Assembly (NCBI GenBank): GCA_021186555.1
Contig: JAJKFL010000031.1
Span: 23,385,452-23,449,451 of the forward strand
DNA from: Reticulitermes speratus
Taxonomy: Eukaryota > Arthropoda > Insecta > Blattodea > Rhinotermitidae
Direction: 5' to 3'
Length of the DNA: 64,000 nucleotides
The position numbers and the translations under genes were made by a program. The notes below the pieces were generated by a model. That model worked only from the letters and a program-made list of their open reading frames with translations. It was not told where the DNA came from and did no database searches. Below, one piece after another: positions 1 through 11,805 of this stretch (the stretch's first letter is position 1; the number at the start of each line of letters is the position of its first letter).

Positions 1-319
1 ATGCAAGAAATGTATCAACAAATTGACAATTTCGAGACTACTCTAAAATAATAACATTTGTTCTTTAGTCTCACAGCAGAGGCTGATAGCGCATGTACTT
101 GTATTAGAGAAGTTTCGCATTCGAATTTCGGACAGAGCACATCTGTTGAGGATTCCGTGTTCTTCTTTTCTGTTCGCAAATGCTGATATGGTACCTTATT
201 AGTGGTCATTGTGACACTTAAGCTGTACTAAACCACCTTTGTGGTTAAGGCTGCTTTTTTCTCAGTCTGTTATTTAAAGACGCTGTCATGTGCTAAGATT
301 ATACAGGCGTCGATGATAG

Positions 320-475
320 ATAGATGAATGAATGAGCATTGGTGGAATGATACTGACAGGAGAAGACAGAAGTACTCAGAGAAAAACCTGCCCCAGTGCC
401 ACTTTATGCACCACAAATCCGACGTGAACCCGTGCTTCCGCGGTAAGAAGCCAGCGAGCTCTGGCACGGCCCTGC
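320..475 (-). repeat. Dispersed repeat, copy of the 60.2-kb family
   Basis: On the minus strand: GGATTTGTGGTGCATAAAGT, GGCAGGTTTTTCTCTGAGTA and TCCTGTCAGTATCATTCCAC, matching the 60.2-kb copy in order and spacing. Confidence 0.5.
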
Positions 476-846
476 GGCTGTGCTAAATGTGTATAAAACA
501 GTCTGCAGAAATAGAGCCCGGTCACTGATTACGCATCAGGGCAGGTTGTAGTGGAAAAGCAAAGAACAAAATGCACAATAGCCCAGGTCTAATATACAGT
601 GACTCAGAGTCGGAGGACTTGCATCCACTCAGGGTTTGTTGATTACTTTCAGGCACTGTTTCTCACTGTGCAGTTTATATGGCTTTGTACTGGAGGGCGA
701 CGGTGACTTGCGAATGTTGCTCGTCACCTGTTACAAACTAACACTCAGTATTTTTAGGTTGAGACATCTCGCTGTGATATATATCGGGTAAATGAAGGAG
801 ACCGTCGATCGTAACTGCAGTTATTTGACAATGTTTAATGCCACAG

Positions 847-890
847 TTTGTGCTACATGTTTCGGCTTGTAGAAGCCATCATCAGGCACC
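847..890 (-). ncRNA. Hammerhead-ribozyme-like motif (canonical CTGATGA copy)
   Basis: Minus strand: stem I strand GGTGC, box CTGATGA, one extra T, stem II GGCTT/AAGCC with a 4-nt loop, GAAA, CAT, GTA, then stem I partner GCAC. The boxes fall in the order of a type I hammerhead with a very short stem III. Stem I (GTGC/GCAC) and stem II (5 bp) are perfectly paired. The extra T after CTGATGA departs from the textbook core. No inverted partner arm was seen nearby. Confidence 0.5.
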
Positions 891-1309
891 AAATTTAACA
901 ATAAGTAAAACAATGCTTATACATAACAAGTTATCATATACAATAATTCATATCTCAATTTTGCAAAGCAGGGAACGTTACGTTCATATCGTGTACTTTT
1001 CTGTTAAGTCTAAACCGGCTGTAAAATATTAATTTATATCAAAAATACGACAAAAATATTAAAGCATATGATGTAGTGTATATAGTACTTCGATTACGTT
1101 TTAACATTTCCTTGGAATTTGAGTAAAACCACGAAAAGTCTCAAGATAGCCAGTCTCTGGGTCGAAAATGTAAACCAAAGGTAGCAAACCCAGGCTAATG
1201 ATCAAAAGCACTCTTAGAACAGACGCGTTCAGTCCTCGCCAGTAACGTTTTAGACATGCTCGGGTGTAAAATGTGATGAGATATGTTCTTCAATTTTGCC
1301 TGTTGTTTT

Positions 1310-1690
1310 ATATAGGTGTAAAACTTGGTCTCTTACACTGTGGAAGGAAAATAGGCTTAGAGTGTTGGAGAGCAGGGTGCTGAGAAAGATATATGGACCT
1401 AAGAGGGACGAGGTAACAGGGGAATAGAGGAGATTGCACAGTGAGGAGTTTCATGATCTGTACTCCTCACCAAATATTATTCGGGTGATCAAATCAAGAA
1501 TAATTAGATGGGCAGAGCATGTGATACGTATGGGGAAAAGGAGAGGTGCATACGGGATTTTTATGGGGAAATATGAAAGAAAAAGACCATTTGGGAGACC
1601 TAGGCACATATGGGACCAAATGGATCTTCGACAAATAGGATGGGAGGGTGTGGAATGGACTGATCTGGCTCACGATAGCCATGACTACAT
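1310..1690 (+). mobile_element. LINE (non-LTR retrotransposon) pol C-terminal fossil
   Basis: Reads in broken frames as VLRKIYGPKRDEVTGE, LHSEEFHDLYSSPNIIRVIK, IIRWAEHVIRMGKRRGAYG and RPFGRPRHIWDQMDLRQIGW. This is the region following the reverse transcriptase domain in a LINE family scattered through the window (consensus blocks IFGPKRDEV, SRRMRWxGHVARMGE, RPLGRPRxRW). In-frame stops show it is dead. Confidence 0.75.
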
Positions 1691-2289
1691 ATCGTAACTA
1701 TACTGATACTGACTTATATTAGAGAATGTATCCTTCAGGCAAATTATTGTACAGCGCCTTAATCACAGTCTTCCAAATCAGCACCTACACATAATTCATG
1801 ATCGTCTTGCCACTTCGTTGGCGCTATAAAATCTCTGCAGTTGAAACTGCATGCTAAATAGCGAAATATTCAGTAACTGGAACAACGTCTATGGTTTCCA
1901 TGAACCCTGCAGCAGAATGTCTGCCTTAAAACGTACAGACGGGTACAGCAAGACAACAGGTATAACCTACATTACGCTCGGTGACTGACCTTCTTTGCCG
2001 CATAAACTACACGGTACAACAAACGCAGTATTTCTGCGGCATTGTCTTCAGTTATGCAGGTCACCGGTTCGAGTGACCGACCAACCAAGTCAACCTTACA
2101 GGGCGTTTCTTTCTCATTTTGAAATATTTTCTCATGGTGTTTCCGGCAACAGCAAAGTGCAGCTGTCGTGCTAAATAGGCCAGATAGTAACGAACTGTTA
2201 ACGGTTGTTCTGCAGGAGGTTCACAGGTATAGATAACAAAATCTGTTGAATCTGTTAGGCTTCTTGACAATAAGATGGACGAAAAGGCG

Positions 2290-2560
2290 GAAGAAAGGGT
2301 GAAGGAATTGGAAGGTAAACTTGTCTCTGTGCCGCCATGAAGGCGTATGGGGAAGTGGATGTCTAGCTCCACGCATTTTTAACATCGGTACTTTTTGTAG
2401 GTCAGTCGTCAGCTTAACCCACAGCGAAGGAAAGCCAGGTACCCATTGAATAGGAGGCATGATGAGCTCGAGAGCTGGTCTGAACTTTTTGGAGAAGAGG
2501 AAAACCTCTTGCCTCTGCCGGGAATCTACAAGTCGTGGGTTTTCCATTCCGTGGCAAAGG
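2290..2560 (-). repeat. SINE body fragment
   Basis: The minus strand shares CGGCAGAGGCAAGAGGTTTT, a TCAATGGGTACC block and TTAAAAATGCGTGGAGCTAG with the two SINEs at 60.6-61.0 kb. The tRNA-like head is lost or poorly preserved. Confidence 0.5.
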
Positions 2561-2965
2561 TCACCCGTAAACAGTCGATAATTAATTAGCTGGCAAAGAA
2601 TTTTCCGGCTTTTGTGAAATCTGGTAGTTCATCACCGTGTTAAAAAAAGTCCGCCACTAGAAATTACACTGCGACAGATGACTTCACACATAGTTTTTTT
2701 GCAATACCAGATTTGTTATCATCCTCCCATCTACTTCGAGATCTCCTGAGTAATCTCTTCCCGCAAAGTGTTCCGCGCAATGTGTTTTATGCACATCTCA
2801 CTTCTGCACCTGTGCCACATGTAACTTACACAGCTCTTCTCTGTACAGTTCTCTCCAGTTCGTTATAAGTTTGTCGCTCCTAGGTCAAGCACTGTGCTCT
2901 AGGTAAATAAGACTGCAAAAGTGACATCATCAAAACACCAACGCAAATTTACGTGTTTGATTTGG

Positions 2966-2980
2966 GGGGGGGGGGGGGGA
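2966..2980 (+). repeat. Poly-G run
   Basis: About 15 consecutive G in otherwise AT-rich DNA. Confidence 0.9.
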
Positions 2981-3399
2981 GAAGAACTGGACATTTTCCT
3001 GAGAGTTTATTTTTGCTTTAGTCAATACATGATTCTCAGGGGTATGTAAATTATTCTAATTGCATTTAACAGCCAACAAATCGACAGGTTGTGTATTCTT
3101 TTAGAATGTGGTTAACAGCATTCCTGGTGAAATTGGTTTTAGACTGTCGTGTTTTCCTTTAAAATACTGAAGTTGTCTTCTTCACTGTTGGTCTTTGACC
3201 GACAAAATTGAAACGAATGAACTGAAATCACTGTTAACGATGGTGCAATGTTGATACTGTACCTTTACGACCTTCTCTAACTTCATCCTTCCCGATTCAT
3301 CATATCCAATTCAGTGTTAGAAAACCTTTCAACCTGATACAGTATCATGACACAGATAAAAACAAAATGTAATTGTATCATGGCAGAGGATGTATTAAT

Positions 3400-3800
3400 T
3401 TATGGATGTTCTCTACAGACACATTAAAATTAGCCATACACCCACTTGTCCCTCTCCTGAGTCAGATCAATCCATTACATGCCCCCATCATCCATTGTGA
3501 AGATCCAGTTTCATATTATCCTTCCATCTACACCCAGGTCTTCCAAGTGTCCTCTTTTCCTCAGGTTTCCCTGCCAAAACCCTGTATGCACCTTCCTCTC
3601 CCCCATATCTGCCACATTCCCGCCCATTTCATTAATTTTTATTTGATCACCCAAAAAGTATTTGGTAAGAGTGCAGGTCATGAAGATCCTCAATGTGCAA
3701 TCTCCTCAAATCCCCTGTAACCTTATCCATCTTAGACCAAAATATCTTCCTCAGCACCCTATTCTCAAACACCCTCAAACTGTAACTGAGGATGGGAAGC
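3400..3800 (-). mobile_element. LINE pol C-terminal fossil, reverse orientation
   Basis: The minus strand carries the same family blocks (ENRVLRKIFWSKMDKVTG, LRRLHIEDLHDL, KINEMGGNVADMGERKVHTG). Multiple frame breaks. Confidence 0.7.
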
Positions 3801-5089
3801 AGTTAGCTTCCATAGTGTTGTGTGTTTGTGTTAAATATAGTGTGACGATGGAAAAAGTCCTGGTGAATGTGAGTGATTTTAGTTATGTGAAACCACTGTC
3901 ATGAACTTACATATTACAATGTTCCTTCCTCAACATGACAGACCATGACTCACATCCATATGAAACAGCAGGCAAAATTATACATAATTATGTATATTTT
4001 AATCCTTATATTTTTTATATCAAACTGGAAGACAGAAGATTCTGGACTGAATGGTAGCAGAAATTCCCTGATTTCAGTCTGCTCTTAATTTCTTCATAAA
4101 TGTTTAACCAAATACTATCAAATAAAAAATTGAATCCTCTTTATTCCTTCTTTCAACAGTTGTGGCAAATATCATGCCCTTAAAAACGGGCATAGTCTCG
4201 AAACCTGTCAGAATGGTTTGAAATTTGAATAAAGAAGATTCTGGTACTTGGCTAAATATCTTATGTCCAGTTTTGGTTTCTCACGACAGAGCAAAGTGAA
4301 ATGATTTTTCTTACCGAATATATATGAACACTGTGGGGCTGGAAGATGTAAATGACACTCATGCTAAAGGCTACCTCCTTTATGACACTACATGTATTGT
4401 TAAAGCTTGCTGAACTCTATGCATCACTCAGTCTGACAGGAAATATTTCATCTGCAACTTCTAAGAAATTTGACTAGTGAAGCCAAATGGGAGGTTCAGT
4501 CACAGGTTAGAAAGTCATCTGATCCAGCTGGTATGACAGACTTCCCAGAAAGAAAGTCTGGTTCATACCAGAAGTGCTTTTAATGTAATGTATTTTTTAT
4601 TATGTTATTTGAAGTTATTTGAAGTATAATAATGGATAAACCTATACATTTTCCATCTTTGTGACTTCAGTGAGCAGTCTTGCCAGGTACATATTTGGAC
4701 ACCTTACAGTCCTCACATACTGCCTTTAATGTTCCTCATTTATCCAGTACAAACTCTGCAACTGAAACAGCAATCGGTCAAGATAACAAAAGGCAAAATT
4801 TGATTCATTACAAAATCACAAAAAGTCATATTTATTAGTGGCTGTTGGTGTTGCTAGTCATATGGTCGTTATCATACCTAAAATTTCAGGCTATACCACT
4901 GTTTGTCTTCATTTGCCATTTTATTTTTTGTAAGATGATCAATACGTCACATTTGTATGATCAGAAAGCTGTATAATCAGAACACATGCTGAGGTCACAC
5001 AGCATTAAAAGAGGGATGTTTGGATGATAAATCATCAAGAATGTAGAGGAAGTCTTCATAACTAACTCTGTCCATAGAGCACAAAACTT

Positions 5090-5365
5090 TCTGAGAAGCT
5101 AGTCAGTAAGTTCCCCACCTTTTAACAAACATGTAGGTTGATTACCGTGTCCACAACAGCTCACCACTGGACCCTACACTAAGCCAGATGAGTCCAATCT
5201 ACTTCCTCACACCCTTTTCATATAAGATTCATTTTAATTTCATCCTCTCATCTAGACCTAGGTCTATCAAGTGGTCTTTCCCTTCAAGTTTTCCAACCAA
5301 AGGCCAGTATTTATGTACCTCTTGTCTCTTCCATTCGTGCCCTTCCTATTGTGACACTCCTTGAT
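5090..5365 (-). mobile_element. LINE 3'-end fossil, reverse orientation
   Basis: Antisense match to the LINE tail, starting at the GAAGCTAGTCAGTAAGTTCC region and passing through the segment equivalent to GRPRxRWEDNIKM. Strongly decayed. Confidence 0.5.
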
Positions 5366-5579
5366 TTCAGGAGGTTTTCATGCTCAATATAGATTACTAT
5401 TCTGATATTTACTTTGATATTCTGGGGAAATCTCTGTAAACTTCAGTCACAAAAGCTTATTGTGGTTTAATGGTCATCTAAAGTACAACGCAGGAGTGGT
5501 AATTATTAGACGTTTCACATTGTTTCTCAAGAGTTTATCATACTGCACTATTTTGCCAATGTACCTTGATGTGTTGTAG

Positions 5580-5783
5580 ATTGAAGGGGTGGCAATGACT
5601 GCTACATCGAAGGCACCAAATCCTGCAGAAGATACATGTGACATGAAGCGGAGGCAAGCACGGCCATTAACAGGGAAACATGTGAGGCCAGGAACAGGGG
5701 CCAGTCCTGCCACTCTGCTCTCTCTACGACGCAAGATTCAGGCACGCCAACAACAACACGATACCCAGCAACTGCACAAGTAG
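5580..5783 (+). CDS. Putative terminal coding exon of an unrecognised gene
   Basis: An open frame starts exactly after a TAG that doubles as a splice acceptor (GTGTTGTAG at 5571-5579) and ends at TAG 5781-5783. It would encode about 67 residues, beginning IEGVAMTATSKAPNPAEDTC, with a basic segment (KRRQARPLTGKHVRPGTG) and a C-terminal LRRKIQARQQQ. The segment is distinctly more GC-rich than its surroundings. A 3' UTR of about 300 nt with AATAAA follows. No upstream exon was identified and no family is recognised. The two frames on the opposite strand are also open here, so the call rests on splice, composition and poly(A) context. Confidence 0.4.
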   Translation: MEGVAMTATSKAPNPAEDTCDMKRRQARPLTGKHVRPGTGASPATLLSLRRKIQARQQQHDTQQLHK

Positions 5784-6075
5784 CATCCCTCACCAGTTCT
5801 AATACAAGAGAAGAATTGTGTGGGGGTCTTCATGGCAGAAAACAGTTATGCCTGTGCCAGGTGTTTACCTACAATACACACATTCAAACACAAGCTGATA
5901 CAGATGGCCTAGTTCTAACAGCATAATGTTCAACTACTTTAATTTTAGATAAGCTGTTTCGTGCAATGAATGGGATATTAATATAAACAATGCCATTTCC
6001 CTTTTCTGTTACGTGGTACTGTGAATCTGAACATTTTGGCTGTCTTTCTGCTCAACAATATGTGAGGCATATTTC

Positions 6076-6081
6076 AATAAA
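6076..6081 (+). promoter_or_regulatory. AATAAA polyadenylation signal candidate
   Basis: The hexamer AATAAA lies about 295 bp after the stop codon of the putative terminal exon and is followed by a T-rich stretch. A foldback element is inserted about 90 bp further on. Confidence 0.35.
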
Positions 6082-6224
6082 TTTCATTATTTAAAACTTT
6101 AAATGTGAAAAATTTAAGGCGTCTGTGTCTACTGGGGAATACTTTTATTCACTTGAATACGGTAAACAATTCACAATTTTTAAAAACTAACAATTGCACT
6201 ATATTATCAAGTATTGTTCAATAT

Positions 6225-6267
6225 CCCCTACATATGTTTCGGCTCCAGTTGAACCATCTTCAGGGGG
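6225..6267 (-). ncRNA. Hammerhead-ribozyme-like motif in left arm of foldback element
   Basis: Minus strand: CCCC, CTGAAGA, T, GGTTC-loop-GGAGCC, GAAA, C-ATAT-G, TA, GGGG. Stem I is CCCC/GGGG and the expected cleavage triplet is GTA. Identical over the core to the plus-strand copy at 6544-6586, of which it is the inverted partner. Confidence 0.5.
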
Positions 6268-6543
6268 TCAAGGTTTACATTCATATTACATCCATTAGTT
6301 AATCAGATGATATAATATATATACATCACAATATAAATCAAGTTAATATCATATTAACAGGCTACAATTCATAAAATTATGTTGTATAATCTTTTTAGAC
6401 TGTGTCCATTTTTGAAGTATAAATATAAAGTATAAAATATAAGAAATATAGAAGGTAAACTCTTCAGCAGGTAGATTGTCATTAAAATTGAAGATTGTCA
6501 TTAAAAATTGCTGGCAGTGGTTTTTTATACAAATTGGAGTTGA

Positions 6544-6586
6544 CCCCCTGAAGATGGTTCAACTGGAGCCGAAACATATGTAGGGG
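6544..6586 (+). ncRNA. Hammerhead-ribozyme-like motif in right arm of foldback element
   Basis: Plus strand: CCCC (6544-6547), CTGAAGA (6548-6554), extra T, stem II 6556-6570, GAAA (6571-6574), short stem III CATATG, GTA, GGGG (6583-6586). Stem I and stem II both pair. Only the extra T breaks the consensus. Confidence 0.5.
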
Positions 6587-7509
6587 ATATTAAACAATAC
6601 TTGATAACATAGTGCATTTGTTGGTTTTTAAAAATTGTGAATTATTATCAAAATGCACGGTGGATATAATGTGAAATTCATGGTAAACAATATTCCGAAC
6701 AAGCAGGTTAATTACCATATGTTCAGTATTGGTGCCTGTGATCTTTGGTACAAAGAATGTGAATTTTTTCACATTTTATTAATATAATCATGGGAATTAC
6801 CCTATCACATATGTATTTGTAGTATGCAATTTGAAATATTTATTATTTTTATACTGTTCAATTTAATACAGCTTTAAGTTTGTAATTAGTGCCACTTAGC
6901 ACAACTGCAGTTGTAACTATGCTTAATCTGTACTCTGTAACTTGGAGTGCATTGAACCTTCCAGAGGAGGGGATACCTAGACAAACTACTTCACTCACAA
7001 AACTATTTCAACACTGGTCTGTAACACAGAAAAAGTGACAGATATGTTTGAGACTGAAGAGACAACAATTCATCATTTCCTTGTACCTAAGCTTCTCTGC
7101 TACTAAAAGCAGTTTGACATTTTCAAAAAAGTTTTATTTTTATACTGTTTAAAGCTTTGCCACATACAGATATGGAAACAGTAATTAATTACATTATATG
7201 GAAGTTATAATTAGTTGTCATTTCTTTCCACAAAATTGCGTAAGTGAAAAAATTAAGAGCGGATTAAAATCTGAGAACCTGCCACTATTTGGTCCAAAAT
7301 ATATTGTCTTCCTGTTTGCTATCTAAGATTATGAAGATTAAAAGGTACACAAACCCCAATATAACACCACCCTCATTTTGTGCCCATGAATGCCTGTGAA
7401 CAGAAATTCCCTATTATACAGTATTGCAGTTTACTGCCACAAAGTGTGGTGAAAAAACAGTGGCACTAAGTTGGAGTTTCCCCATATACAGAACTGTAAT
7501 TTTGCCAAT

Positions 7510-8013
7510 TTTTTATATGGGTGTGAAACATAGTCTCTCACATTAAGGGAAAAACATAGACTCATGTTAGTTCATAATGGGGTGCTAAGGAAGATATTTG
7601 GGCTTAAGAGGGAGGAAGTAACAAGGAGACTGGAGAAAATTATGTAATGAAGAGCTTCATGATCTTTATGCTCACCAAATATTATTTAGGTGATAAAGTC
7701 AAAGATGATGAAATGGGTGGGGCATGTGGCATGTATGGGGGAGGATAGAAATGCATGCAGGGTTTTGGTGGGGAAACCTGAAGGAAAGAGACAATGTAGA
7801 AAATCTAGGCATAGATGGGAGGATAATATTACAAATGTATCTTAAAAGAAATGGGATGGGAGGGCATGGACTAGATTTATCTGGCTCAGGATAGAGATGA
7901 CAAGTGGTGGGCTCTTGTGAACACAGAAAGAGCCTTCAGCTTTCATAAAATGTGGAGAACGTTTTGCTGCTGAGCACCTATTAACTCCAAAAGAAGGACT
8001 CAGTAGTTAGTTG
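7510..8013 (+). mobile_element. LINE pol C-terminal fossil with 3' tail
   Basis: Opens with the YGCET-like segment (TATGGGTGTGAAAC), passes through IFGLKREEVTRRLEK, the GHVACMGEDRNACRVLVGKP and LRFLAQDRD-type blocks, and ends near the tail sequence AACTCCAAAAGAAGGACTC and TAGTTAGT. Frameshifts and stops throughout. Confidence 0.7.
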
Positions 8014-11000
8014 TCACTTAACAATTCCACGTAATTTTTCAAGTGCAAGTCCTAATTTACTGACACTATCCCCAGAACTGTATATTGTCATCAGCTGGTG
8101 CTATGCTTATGAAGCATCCAATGAAATGTAAGGACAGTTATGATGCATGTTGAACTGTGTGGTGAGAGGAGGAAGATTCTCTCTCTCAGACACCTGAAGT
8201 GGCTTAGAAAACACATTAAGTAACTCCCAGTCAGCCAGTCCTGATATTGCAACTGGTATCAGACAGACACACTGTTACTTTCTAGCCTGCTCAGTGATAG
8301 AATCCTAAAAGTTGTGTAGAAAACAGTAATGTAAATACTAATTTAATAATTGCAGCATGTTGCATTAAGAAAATTAATATTGTAAGTAAAAATGTGTGGT
8401 TCATAATGCTAAATGCAGCTGTCAGATAATAGCCTTGTTCAATTGTAACTGTGCTTTATTTTAAGTACGGAGGTCCACTGCAAAATGATACATTCTGTAC
8501 ACTAATATCCCCAGGGTATGAATGCAGTTGTGTAAACTGTATCCTGATTCAGGAGTGTCTAGGTTGTAATGTGCCAATTCTCTGCAAGCTGCCTTTAGGC
8601 AAAACATAATGACTCCCATGACAGACAATAATCCTGGGACAAAAAACGAGTATGACTTTGACTGACATAAATTTCAATAGCATGTGCAAATTCACTTGAC
8701 ACAAAGGGAACTTTTTTTCAATATGTAAGCTGCTATTATGTGCACTTAAATTATAACTTGAAGGCACAACCAATTGCATGTGAAAATGCACAGTTAAAAG
8801 TGATTGTTCATGTGTGGAGTCACTCTTTTTATTATATTCTCTTTTTCTATGGCTAGCATACCAGTACGAACAGTAATGAAGCACAGAGCACCATTGCTCC
8901 CACCAACTTTTCAAACCCACACTATTTGAGATGGCAAATACTGTACGCCCTGCACCAAAACGTTGGATAAATTTAAAAAACTGACATGGCAGAAAGATAA
9001 AAACCATTTCTGTTAATACTACTGTTTCATGTACTAACCCATGAAGGGTATAAGTACTACATAAATGTCAAATTTGAAATGAGTATAGATTGGCATGTCC
9101 CCCTATATTACAGATCATATTTCAATTTTTAAATTTGAATGACAACCCCAATACCATCACTCTCACATTAAGACAGAGGTCTATATGCTCCCGCTTTCTT
9201 ACAAATCAGTAGCTCACATCATCATACTGTTAAGACATACACTATGTGTTACTCAACACATGGTAGAATTACTCTGCATATTTCCATGTCAGTAATGTTT
9301 GTCTTGATGTACTGTATCGTTTTATTATTGCTACATCAGCACTTGTAATTTAGTGTTGTTTCAGTGCTAGTTTTCTTGCATGGAATTTGTTCCTCTATGG
9401 CTGACAAAATGCTTCACCTTCTGTGCTCTGTTCTCAATCATTTCCAGTCCCTTGCTTGAACAAATTGTCTACTTGATTTGAATTTTGGAATTTAAGAAAA
9501 GTGACAAAACCAAAAAATTAAGCATTGTCATATCCCCACACTATTGTAACTGAGATTCTTTATACCTTTAACATATTACTGGCACAATGCTGACAAAAGG
9601 TATGTAGTAACAAGGAGGACTTTTCAATCAGGGACACAAGAAATCATTGCTGTTTCTTGAATCCTGTTATCAGATTTTGTGTTGAATCAGTGTTAAATTA
9701 AACTGCAATGTATTCTGGGACCACTGTACCAAAGAGGCACTGAGAGGATAGAAGTGCCTTTTGTAACTCTCAAAATGTATTCTATTGCCTGAAGATATTG
9801 CAAGTGGTTTGCGATTAGAGTGAATGACATTTTAAATAGCCTTACAGCTGTAAGTGGAACAGTAAACATACTGCTCTAAAACTTTTGTGGTTAACATATT
9901 TTATAAAATAACTGTCTATTAGATACTGAAATTGTCACCTCATGTTTTGTTAGACAAATCCCTGAGTGATTTTAATATTGACATTTTAAGTTTGTGTCAC
10001 AAATTTTCTTGTTACCACCTAAAGCCATTCATTCATACTGGAAGCATACAACAATGACCATACATTAAACTGATTTTCTTATATCAGAAAATGTCAAATA
10101 ACATTCATGCATTTATTTGATAAGAGATAAAAAATACATTTAACATAATCAATAAGTAACGTTTGCAAAAAGTGGGTTTCTATTTGGAATTAACTAATTA
10201 CTCATTTAACTTTGTCCCGAACTGGAACATAATGCAAATCTGAACCGAAATGCATTTTATCATATTCAATATGAACCAACATGAAGTATGTTTACTGATG
10301 AGAAAGACTAAGTCTTTGTGCAGGTCAATTTCTTTTTATTTTATTTTATTTTATATTGAAAGTGTGTTAGTGGATTCCTGGTGAAACTAAATGTATGTTT
10401 GTAATTCTGTCATTTTATAAATATACCTTTTTTACATATCTTAAGTCATTTGTCAACATTCTTTAGTTGCAGAACTTCATTTAATCCTATATGGTGTATT
10501 CAGGTTCCTAAGCCTTCAACATTACTTTCTATCTGACTGTAATTCTGCTCGAAATAGTACTATGTTATGGGTAAAGCAGTGTTGAAGAGTGGAAAAATTG
10601 TGTCATAGACTGTCAATGTTCTGTCTGTGGGTTGGTGTGTGAACAAGGTGAAACACAGAATTCATGAAGAATTAGATAGTTGGCAAGATGGGAAAAATAT
10701 GCAAGACACACATTATGAAAGGCAAAATATATCCTTGTATTGCAGTGTAAAGTACTGCATGAAAATCTGTAACTCTCAGAAAAGTAATGTAATGAAGGCT
10801 GCAATATGTTCCCTTTGTAAATGTAACCTCCAAAGGTCATGTTACCACGCTGGTTTTCAGCATAAAAAAAATGTTGCACACAAATCTTGAAGGAGTCCTA
10901 GTCTCCCACTACACCACATGTCACAAGCCTACATAACAATGACATGTACACCAAACTCATGCCCTTCATGGAGGTTATATTCCTGAAAAATCCAGCGAAT

Positions 11001-11805
11001 GGTAAAACCCGATGTGTAAAGTTCAGACCTCATGGGAAGAAGTGCATTAATGTGTGTTCTGTCTTCTTCTGCTGGGACATTGGGATTATACATTCAAATC
11101 CCACTCAGGGTATGAATGTATTTCTGCATTATCTTTGTGTTTGTGTTTGTCCTGTGTAGGTTGAGGCCTTGACACAGGCCAAATCCCTGTCAAAAGAGAC
11201 CTACCATACATACATGCATAAATAAATTTTACAAACCCAAATAATGCGAGGCCTTGGGTAATATTGTCCTGTAGCACCACTGCATGAAGAAGCACAGAAT
11301 ATTCCTTGGGCATTGACAATATGTCTGACACTGATTAAACTGTAAAATGACAATGAAATATTTACAGACTTCGCACATTTATAATGCACCCATTTTTTAA
11401 AATCTTCCCTGTGTTTACAGATGCAAGTGCACATATACATAATTGTGTACAGCCATCAAGATATTCATAAAAATAACCAGTAATACACGACAGGATAAAC
11501 AATTTAAATATAATCATGGACGATCAATCAAGAATCACTATCTTATATAGCTTGTAGAGTAGTAATGAGTGTTTGTATATAGTGAATACACACACTAATT
11601 CCCCAGTTTTGATAATTTCATGATTTTCACCTGTTTTGTTCTTGATTTCTTTAAGTCTTAAAAATTAAATTTTCTGCAGGAATAACTTCATCTATTAAAC
11701 TTGTGGTAAACTGAAGAATTCATATCCACATGGACCCTGAAAAAGAATGCTATTTACAATATCATTACAAATATAGAGTGTGCATTAGATAACTTGCAAT
11801 AACAG
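8014..11805. other. Unassigned region 3' of NICN1
   Basis: AT-rich, no recognised coding exon. May contain the NICN1 3' UTR or a further 3' exon. A weak SINE-like stretch (TCAAATCCCACTCAGGG near 11093, CATACATACATGCATAAATAAA tail near 11207) is visible. The longest open frame (8549-9007, minus) resembles nothing known to me. Confidence 0.6.

Larger units (their letters stand above)
6171..6681 (+). mobile_element. Foldback element, family A, 511 bp, 10-bp direct repeats
   Basis: Inverted arms of about 100 bp (6171-6271 and 6540-6643) differ at only a few positions and enclose a 268-bp AT-rich spacer. After the right arm comes a 38-nt unpaired tail containing ATGCACGGTG. The direct repeat GGTAAACAAT flanks the unit at 6161-6170 and 6682-6691. 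Both arms carry the hammerhead-like core. No open reading frame is conserved, so it must be non-autonomous. Confidence 0.75.

Noticed and set aside
4140-4260. Stem ATGCCC...GGGCAT with CTCGAAACC, considered as another hammerhead-like motif
   Set aside because: The stem is directly followed by TAGTCTCGAAAC, without a CTGANGA box on the other side. Likely a different repeat.
8549-9007. 152-codon open frame on the minus strand
   Set aside because: No motif, no splice context and composition equal to the surroundings. Left as unassigned, possibly NICN1 3' sequence.
9785-9815. CTGAAGATATTGCAAGTGGTTTGCGA, considered as a hammerhead core
   Set aside because: The GAAA box is absent and the stem II pairing (TTGCA/TTTGC) fails.
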